Shown piece after piece: positions 1 to 8,000 of a DNA stretch of 10,758 bases (position 1 is its first letter; each line of letters begins with the position of its first letter). The stretch lies in assembly GCA_903957405.1 (NCBI GenBank), contig CAJBPC010000551.1, positions 1 to 10,758 on the forward strand, in the 5' to 3' direction. Source of the DNA: an uncultured bacterium (GTDB taxonomy: Bacteria; Bacteroidota; Bacteroidia; Chitinophagales; Chitinophagaceae). Position numbers and translations under genes: made by a program. The notes under the pieces are model-generated. The model searched no databases. It was not told where the DNA came from and worked only from the letters and a program-made list of their open reading frames with translations.

Positions 1-1712
1 ATACGGGTAGCCTCATCCACACGCAACCTATTGAGCAATTGGGTGAATGACTGCCCGGCCATCTTTCGCGTCAGCTGTGGCAAACGCCGAGCCGGCACAT
101 CAAGACGGCGTGCCATATCTTCGGCCTTGAACCCATGATTGAGATGTGGTTTCTCTTGCAACAGAATATCCAGCATCCGTTCGTAGCAGCGTTGTTCCTC
201 TTCCGTCACCTCACCATCTTCCTCGATCGATACCACATCCGTAACATCTTCCTCCTCATCATCCATATCCGATGTCGCACCGGCTGGCGCAATCACAGGA
301 ATTAACGGATGCTTCCTGGCCTGCCTGGGATCTGCCTCATCCCTTTGTCTGCGATATTCGGCCAATAACCGTTCGTAAGTGGATACCAGCGCCCGATGGT
401 AACGGTTGCGCTGCCGCAGCACCACCATAAGGATGGCCAATATACTCACCAGCGTGACCAAGGCAACAATCAGCATCGTACGTTGCCGCACTTCCTCGCG
501 AAGTTCTTTGTTTTCCATTTCCTGCCGCTCCCGCTGATACTTCACTTCAAGTTCCTGTACGGCCTTCTGCTTGTCGACGGACAACAGCGAATCATTCAGT
601 GTTCGGAGGCCTTCAGATGATGCCAAGGCCTCTTTAAACCTGCCGGCGTTCGTATATAGACGGATGAGTTTACGGGTCTGATCGATGATGTAGTGATTCA
701 AACCAAGACTGTCCAGCGAACGGATGGATGTGTTCAGCAGACGGATGGCTTCATCATTGCGCCCAGCAGCGCCATATATCCCCGCCAGGCCGCTGTTGGC
801 CATGGATACGCCTATCGGATCCCCCATGGCTGAGGCTCGCACCCTCACCAACATATAGTTGACTTCCGCTTCCTTCAGGTCTCCGCGTTTCTCTGCCAGG
901 GTGGCGAGATTGTAAAGCAATTGAAGGTTGATCAGATCTCCTCCCTGTGAAGGCGTAAAACCAATGCCTTCTTCGAACGCTGCGCGGCTGCTGTCAAACA
1001 CGCCCATATCAGAGTACGCGATCCCTTCATTCATCCAGCTGCTCGCCTGACGCAGGGAGTCTTTCAAACGGACAGCCACCTGCCTTGCCTTGCGGTAAAA
1101 ATCTATGGAGGAATGGGCGTTACCCATGGCGGAAAGGTTGTTGCCGATGTTCATGTACACGGCATAGAGCGGACGGATGCTATCCAGGACTTCAAGCGTG
1201 TCCCGCGCATGATATAAAAACACCATCGCCTCGGAGAATCGTCCCTTGCGTGTTTCAATCCCTCCCATGAGGCCGCGGATGACAGCCTCCTCATAAAACA
1301 TTCCTTGCTGGTGGAAGGTGTTGACGGCGCCCGGAAGATAGGGCTCCAACGCCAGCTGGTCGGTCATGGACACCTCACCTCTGACAGGCAACAGCGATTT
1401 GGCCATAGACAGAGAATCTCCCTCGCGTTCCGCATCCTTGCGAATCTCGACTCCGGCGCGCAAGACAGCGTCCATTTGTCCCAACCTTGCATAGGCCCGC
1501 TGACGAATCAACTGCCATCGAATGCTTGATTCGAAGTTCAATGCAGGATTATTGGCTGACTTCAGCAGGCTATCCGCACGCCTGATCGTTAACAAAGGGT
1601 CTGCAGACAATGATTGCTCTGTCTGCATCAGCAGATCGGAGAGAGTATCCTGCCGTTGTTGACAGGAAACCCAAAATAGCGTTGCCATGAACGGTAAAAG
1701 GATACGAGACAT
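1..1712 (-). CDS. TPR-repeat, membrane-spanning AraC-type HTH regulator (3' end outside window)
   Basis: About 570 codons are visible, open from the ATG at 1712 to the window edge, where the gene is cut. An in-frame TGA at 1725-1727, only 12 nt upstream, fixes the start (TTG at 1716-1718 is the sole alternative). Residues 1-17 (MSRILLPFMATLFWVSC) form a signal peptide with a lipobox-like end; Trp at -3 makes it atypical. Residues ~18-375 are helical and TPR-like (phrases such as YAVYMNIGNNLSAMGN, LQLLYNLATLAEKRGDLKEA, SGLAGIYGAAGRNDEA). A charged coiled coil (~381-411), one transmembrane helix (~413-432), an acidic linker (~481-507, 15 of 27 residues D/E) and the beginning of a C-terminal helix-turn-helix (MARRLDVPARRLPQLTRKMA) follow. 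Bacteroidota proteins with this layout are envelope-spanning transcription regulators: the TPR part would sense outside the inner membrane and the HTH act in the cytoplasm. The target is unknown; the upstream surface-protein gene is a guess from position. The missing end should hold the second AraC helix-turn-helix. Confidence 0.9.
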   Translation of the reverse strand, partial: MSRILLPFMATLFWVSCQQRQDTLSDLLMQTEQSLSADPLLTIRRADSLLKSANNPALNFESSIRWQLIRQRAYARLGQMDAVLRAGVEIRKDAEREGDSLSMAKSLLPVRGEVSMTDQLALEPYLPGAVNTFHQQGMFYEEAVIRGLMGGIETRKGRFSEAMVFLYHARDTLEVLDSIRPLYAVYMNIGNNLSAMGNAHSSIDFYRKARQVAVRLKDSLRQASSWMNEGIAYSDMGVFDSSRAAFEEGIGFTPSQGGDLINLQLLYNLATLAEKRGDLKEAEVNYMLVRVRASAMGDPIGVSMANSGLAGIYGAAGRNDEAIRLLNTSIRSLDSLGLNHYIIDQTRKLIRLYTNAGRFKEALASSEGLRTLNDSLLSVDKQKAVQELEVKYQRERQEMENKELREEVRQRTMLIVALVTLVSILAILMVVLRQRNRYHRALVSTYERLLAEYRRQRDEADPRQARKHPLIPVIAPAGATSDMDDEEEDVTDVVSIEEDGEVTEEEQRCYERMLDILLQEKPHLNHGFKAEDMARRLDVPARRLPQLTRKMAGQSFTQLLNRLRVDEATR

Positions 1713-1729
1713 ATCCAAATATAGTCAAG

Positions 1730-1759
1730 GGCGGCGATACACCACCGAGTATCGACGCC
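1730..1759 (-). other. Imperfect hairpin between microprotein gene and regulator gene
   Basis: The arms GGCG-x-CGATAC (1730-1740) and GTATCG-x-CGCC (1749-1759) pair with one internal mismatch around an 8-nt loop. It sits in the 71-bp gap before the regulator start. No T-run follows on either strand, so it is not a standard terminator; it could weaken read-through or protect an mRNA end. The function is not shown. Confidence 0.4.
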
Positions 1760-1783
1760 ATTGACTTGAATGCTTGAATTAAA

Positions 1784-1954
1784 TCAACGCTTGCGGTACT
1801 CTCTGACTCTTTTGACACCGTATGCCGCCCCCGCCAAGAGCAGTATGGAAATCCCGCCGTCGACCGGGACCGTACCGTCCCCGTCATCCATATCGGATTG
1901 CGCAAAGGCGTTCAGTGATATCAGCAGCGTGAGTATGATCATTATCTTTTTCAT
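1784..1954 (-). CDS. PID-CTERM-like sorted microprotein, 56 aa
   Basis: A 56-residue protein made almost wholly of targeting signals. Residues 1-19 (MKKIMIILTLLISLNAFA) are a textbook signal peptide with probable cleavage AFA|Q. A short acidic spacer follows (SDMDDGDGTV), then PVDGG at ~30-34, a hydrophobic stretch ISILLLAGAAYG and the basic tail VKRVREYRKR. This matches the P-[IV]-D-G-G / hydrophobic / basic layout I recall from small Bacteroidota proteins called PID-CTERM. The ATG at 1954 was chosen over the in-frame one at 1996 because the signal peptide begins exactly there and an A-rich stretch (GGAAAAAATACAAG) precedes it; the longer form would add a charged 14-residue leader. The mature form would be only ~37 residues, anchored by the C-terminal helix or processed there. 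It lies 85 bp after the giant T9SS protein gene and 71 bp before the regulator, all co-directional. The function is unknown; the family match is from memory. Confidence 0.75.
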   Translation of the reverse strand: MKKIMIILTLLISLNAFAQSDMDDGDGTVPVDGGISILLLAGAAYGVKRVREYRKR

Positions 1955-1996
1955 CTTGTATTTTTTCCGCTCAGGGAAATAAATTAAAGGTTCCAA

Positions 1997-2026
1997 AGGG
2001 AAAGGACTCCGCGGCCTCCTTTCCCT
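1997..2026 (-). terminator. Perfect 10-bp stem-loop after the large gene
   Basis: The arms AGGGAAAGGA and TCCTTTCCCT are exact inverted complements around a 10-nt loop that holds the palindrome CCGCGG. It begins 13 nt past the stop codon of the 2608-aa gene and ends 42 nt before the microprotein start. Only three T's (TTTGG) follow on the minus strand, so it may be a weak or partial terminator, or an mRNA 3'-end stabilizer that uncouples expression of the two genes. The 5' arm plus loop reads AAAGGAGG, but that is too far from the next ATG to be its ribosome binding site. Confidence 0.5.
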
Positions 2027-2039
2027 GCGCTGATCCTAC

Positions 2040-5000
2040 TCAATCCACCATCAGGCGAAGGGTTTCCTTGAGTTGTTTGTGCTGATCGGATAATCTGATA
2101 ATATAAGTTCCCGGTGTCAGGCGACGTCCCTCCAGTATCCGATATTCGCCATTCATCGAACGATGGTTCAATGCTGCGGTCGCCACCAGCCTGCCCGTCA
2201 TGTCCAGTACCTGTATCGTGTAGCTGCCCGGTGCGAAAGCGCGCAGAGAGAGCTTCACCTCCGCCGTCTTCGAAGGGTTCGGGTAGAGCTTCACGTTCGG
2301 CTGCTCCGCCGCATCGTCCGGATCCAGTGTCATGCCCGTCGCAGGACGGCCCGCCTCCACATACACGATCTCGAAGCGCGTGGAGTCCCACGAAGCACTG
2401 CCCGTTCCGATGAAGTCGTAGTCCGTCGGGGTACTCATATTTATTTCCACCTGACGATTGAGCACATTGTCCTTCAGCCAGGCCGTCACATAACGGTCAC
2501 GCATACCCCGCGGATCGATCCGTACCAGCAGCGTCTGATCACCCACGCCGCTCATGTACAACGGGATCGAGCGACGATCGGCCTTCGGCCAGGGCAGACC
2601 TTCGGAGCTTAGGATCTTTTTGTCGGTCGAGAGCCACAGCGCGCCGCGGCTGATCCCGTTGCGCAGCTTCTCCCGGTCGCTGACGTCGCCCAGCGACGTC
2701 TTGAATGAAGTATGGAAATCTGCCATTACACCATCTATGAGCTGACGCTGGCCTTTCTCGTCGGCGCGTTCCATGCGCACATAGAGGCGACCGTGATCGT
2801 CTGCCTGATCCGTTGCGAAGGGCGATAGACCTGCGGAGGATGCCGTTGACTTGTGAGATTCCATGATCGTGAGATCCGTGGCCGTCGACAATGCACTCGC
2901 CGGTTCTACGAAAAAGGCCATGCCGCTTTCGATCAATTGCGGATCGATGTATGACCCCGTGTTGGTCACCCACTGGGTACCCGACTTGTACACATTCACA
3001 TAGCCGCCCTGTTTGTTTGTGCCCGCCATGTTGGCATCCCATATCCAGAAACTTGGTTCGATGACCGTCGTATTCGATGCATAGAGGGCCGACAGATCCA
3101 GTACACTCATGTATGGGTTGCCCACCAGCGTGAACTTGGAAGTGGAGGCAGGAGCAATGCTCACGGTCTGGTTCCCGGTCTTCAGGGAGCCTGTGCTGCG
3201 GAAGGTCGTGGACCCGGAGCTCGTCGCACTTGGGAAGTCTAGCTTTCGATCACCTCGCGTGAAGACCATATAGCCCTGATTTGCTGCAGCATAGCTGGTC
3301 GTCATCGTCGGCACTTGCTCACTCGCAAAGCTGCCGCCGCCCGCATCGCCCGTGTAATAGCGCAGACTGCTCACTGAGTTCGCCACGCCGATCCAGTCGA
3401 AGCCGGCTGTCGTGGCCTCTAAGGCTGTAGCATAATTATGCCCCACGATCGGCGTGCCGCTGTTATCCGTTTCCGCATCCCGGCTGGTGGAAAGTGTGAG
3501 GTCCTGTCCACTCCGTCCGTTCATGAAGAAATGTTGGAGGGTACCCGTACCCGTGACCGGTACGCTCACCAACCGCCAGGCGCGGCCCGTGCCGTCGCTG
3601 TTCTCGTTGCGTTGCACATAGCGCTCAGCGATCACATTGCCGGTGATCGATCCCGCCACTGCACCTACGCGCGCCGTACCGCTGCTGCTGCTGGTGAGCC
3701 TCAGCTTGCCGTTGGTGCTCAGCGTGCCTGATGTGGATCTAAGGGTACCCGAGACCGTTAGTTCGTCGCCCGATGCGTCGATCGTTACGCCATTGGCATT
3801 GCTGATCTCCAGGTCTGGGATGTCACCGCTGCCGGTGATGGTCTGCAACGATCCGCCGTTCATGATCACCCGACCGGTGCCGGAAATATTCCCCGGCATG
3901 GTCAGATTGCCCTTGATCGTCAGGTTATGGGCGCCGAGTTTGAGGGCGCGGCCGCTGCCGTTGAAGTTCACATGGCCGACAGTTTTATTACCATCGAGTT
4001 CCAAGTCGCTCGCCGCAGTGGGGCTGAAAATAATATCGTCATCCGTCTGCGGAACACGCCCGCCGCTCCAGTTGCCTGTGCTGTTGAAGGCGTTGGTGGA
4101 GCCCGTCCATAGGGCTTTGTAGCGAAAGCCGGGTTCCGTGTCCGTCCCGCTGGCGGTAGTGACGGATACCACTCCCGTATGTCCGGTGGCCAAGACGGCC
4201 GTGATCGTGGTGGCGCTGGTCACTGCAAAGGATGCTGCTGCCGTGCCACCGAAACTCACCCCCGTCACATTCTGGAAGTTTGATCCGGTGATGGTGACCA
4301 CCTCTCCTTCCGTTGCCGAGGTTGGGGTGAAGCCGGTGATGACTGGTGCCGCCGGATTTACCGTCAAGGTGCGGACGACATCCGGAGCGGGGTTGTGGTT
4401 GTCATCGCCCGCCTGAGCGGCCTTGATCACGATATCTCCTGGACCATTGATATTCAACGTACTGCCATTGCTGCCATTCGTCGTACCCGGTCCGCTGACC
4501 ACCGAGAAAGTCACGGGTGCCGTGCTGCCCCCGCCGGTCGCTGTCAGGCTTTGGGTCAGTCCGTTGGCGTAAGTCACCGTCGAAGCGGAAAGCGTAAAGG
4601 TGATGGTCGGGTTGTTTTTCGTCACACTCATCGTCCGGGTGAGGGTTCCCGCCGCATAGTTGCCCGTTGCCAGAACAGAAGCCTCGAAGATCAGGTCGCC
4701 TGTGCTGTTCACGGCAGAGAGGCTATAATTACCAGGGGATCCTGTCAGCGATGCGGTGGTGCTGCCGGCACCCAGCGAAAGCGTCACGGTACCACCGCTG
4801 TTGGAGGCCGGGGTGATGACCAAGCCATTTGCATCCTTCAATAGCGTAGTGGTCGGGATGCCCAGGTTGATGGTGGGCACCTGACCGTTGACGGTGAGCA
4901 GGAAAGATGCTGTCGCAGATGCGTAAGGAGCCACGGCGGCCTGTGTAGCCGTGATGGTCGAACCGCCCGCCCCGGCGATCGTCAAGGTATTACTGCTGGT

Positions 5001-8000
5001 GGTAGCTACAGCTGTTGTACCGCTCGTGAAGGTCCAGGCACCGGTTCCATTGGAGATCGGTGCGGTCAGGAAGAAGGCGGGATCGCCGAAGGTTTTGGTA
5101 ACGGGAGTCATCGACATGGTTCGATTGGTCGTGAATAACTTCTCGCTGCCGTATTCGGTACTTGCGCCTCCATTGTAGATCACATATGACCGCACATAAT
5201 AGGTGGTGTTCTGTGTGAGGCCGATGATGTTCGACGAGAAGATTCCGGTGGATGTGCCATCGTTGGTCTTCGTGGAGAGTTCCGTCGTAGGGCCGGTGCT
5301 GGTGCTCCATACCACGCCGCGGGCGGTGATATCGGTATAGCTCACATCCACGGTGCCGCCGGTGGTGGCGGTCGTCGCACCGATGGACGTAACGTCCGCA
5401 GTCAAGAGTGAGGAGCTTACCGACAGGATGAAGTTGGCGGTGGAAGTGCCACCGCCGTTGGAGGCCGTGACGGTATAAGTGGTAGTCGAACTCAGAGCCG
5501 TAGGCGTACCCGAGATGACTCCGGTGGTTGTGTTGAAAGAGAGGCCGGCTGGGAGTGCTGGTGATAAGGAATATTTTGAGATCTTTCGGATGCGATGTGC
5601 GTCGGTCACGTACAGATTTCCATCAGCATCTATAGCCACTGCGATTGGGTTACTGAATGATGCCGCTGTACCAACACCATCAGCGAATTTGGTAGCACCA
5701 CTTCCGGCCTGTGTGCTGACTACACCGGAAGGTGTCACCTTGCGGATAAGATTGCCATGGTTTTCAACTACATAAATATTTCCATCACCATCGACGGCTA
5801 ATCCGGATGGACTATTGAAACTGGCTCCCGTGCCGGTGCCCACCATAGAGGCCTTTTCACCACTTCCCGCCAATGTGGTGACATCGGCTGATGGATTGAT
5901 TTTGCGGATGCGATGCCCCCCATATTCAGAAACATATAAAACTCCAGAGCCGTCAATGGCTAAACCTAGTGGATTGGAAAAACCGGCCAAGGTTCCATTA
6001 CCATTGACGCCGGAGCTGCTGCCTCTGCCTGCAAATGTGGTTACTACACCGCTAGGGGTAATCATTCTGATTCGATTGTTCGCATAATCTGCCATGAAGA
6101 TATTACCACTGCTATTCACAACTAGTCCCCGAGGGAATCGAAAATGTGCCGAAGAACCCGAGCCATCCTGAAAACTGGATGTTCCTGAACCCGCAATCGT
6201 CGTTACCACTCCAGCAGGTGTGATTTTCCTGAGTAAATGATTGTCCGTGTCAGAAACATATAAATTACCGGTGGCGTCGAATACCAGATCCTGCGGCGCA
6301 TTAAAACGAGCGGTACTTCCAGTCCCATCCAGCGTGCCATGTGCGACAGAAACGCCAGCAGCAGGTCCTGCAAAAGTTGTGACAACTCCGGTAGAAGTGA
6401 TTTTTCGGATGCGATGATTCAGATAATCGGCAACATAAACATTGCCACTGCCGTCCACTGCCAATCCTGCGGGTCTATTGAATTTGGCGGAACCACCCAA
6501 ACCGTCCGTATGACCAGCTGCACTCTGACCCGCCATGGTGCCCACCTGCATGGGCTCCGCGGATCCGCCGGTATTGACGGGAGAGAACGTAACCGGTGCT
6601 GATTCCAACGATAGGGAGAAGGGCGAACCGGAATAGCTGATGGAGGGGGGCGCATCAAGCGTTATGAAGGAGATGATCGATCCGTTGATCGGCCCCCCTG
6701 CCAGATTGGTCGCCGATATCCTGAAATAGTAGGTAGTATTGTCTGAGAGTCCGCTGGATATGACGGCAGATACTCGAGTGACCGTGTTACCGCTGGCGCT
6801 GGTCGGGGATGTGTTAATAGTGGTACCTCCGCTCAGGTCAGCATTGGTCGAATAGGTGAAGGTCAAAGCCGATGTGGTACCGCCATTGGCATTCACCGTG
6901 CCATTGATTGTTGCGCCGCTGCGTGTCATGTTGGTGGCGGCAGTGGTTGCCACGGTAGGCGCTGCGGCAATGGCCAGCGTAATGGTTGTCACGCTGGTTC
7001 CCATTGTATTCTGGGATGATACCTTGTATGCCTTAGCTGCCTGCGCTGTTGTAGGGGTACCGCTGATGGTTCCGTTTCGGGGGTCGAAATAAAGGCCTGT
7101 TGGGAGTGCAGGACTGATGGAGTAGCCGCTGATGATCCGCAGTTGTTTTCCAGTTCTTTCCGCCACATAAAAGTTACCGTCAGCGTCCATATCAATATCG
7201 CTAGGTCCGTAGGCACCTGCGGTCGAAACATGACCGTTGTTGCTGGTTGCCCCATTGCCGAAAGCCATGGTTGACACGACGCCAGTGGAGAGCACGACTT
7301 TCCGGATGGCATTGTTGATGCGATCAGCAACCAATAAATTTCCTCTGCCGTCTAGCTTCATACCCGAAGGTGCAGCGAACCTAGCCGCTGTTCCTGTTCC
7401 GTTGATGAACCCAGATTTGGAGTTTGCGGCTATGTTTGGATCAGCCCCCGCAAAAGTACTCACAACTCCGTCACCGGTAATCTTGCGGATCGAATGGTTA
7501 CCTGTTTCCGTAATATAGAAGGTTTCTGTGGAAGCATCATACGCGATGCCTGCGGAAACAAAGAACCGGGCGGTGGATGCGGAACCATCTACATGACCTG
7601 ATAAAGCTTCGTCGGTGACAGGTCCTGAAAACGTGCTTACCACTCCTCCCGATATTTTACGAACACGATTATTGTTAGCATCCGACACATAAATGTTTCC
7701 ACTAGCATCTGTTACCACACCTTGTGGGTTAAAAAATTGGGCAGTGCCCACCGCACCATTTAACGACCCTTTGCCATTATTGCCCGCTACAGTTGACACC
7801 GTAGAGGCACTTAGATCAATCCTGCGGATAGCGTTGTTAAAGCCATCGACCACCAGTATCCGACCATCAGATTCTACATGAACGTCAAAGGGGAAATTAA
7901 ATAAGGCAGATGAAAGTGGCCCATCCTGATGGCCAGGTCCTGCCCCTGCGAGGGTGGTCGTCACTCCGGTCGACAAGTTTAGTTTGAGGATCTTGTGACC

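Noticed and set aside
1716..1723. TATATTTG as a -7 promoter box (TAnnTTTG) for the regulator gene
   Set aside because: It lies only 3 nt before the start codon, would place the transcription start inside the gene, and no -33 TTTG is found 19-21 nt upstream.
1570..1905. 111-codon minus-strand frame over the microprotein–regulator junction
   Set aside because: It overlaps two better supported genes in another frame and its translation has no signal peptide or recognizable motif.
3637..4844. Long plus-strand open frames (161 and 149 codons) opposite the large gene
   Set aside because: They lie fully inside a well-supported minus-strand gene with clear domains, are rich in Pro/Val/Ala or Arg/His as expected for antisense of Thr/Gly/Ser repeats, and show no domain of their own.
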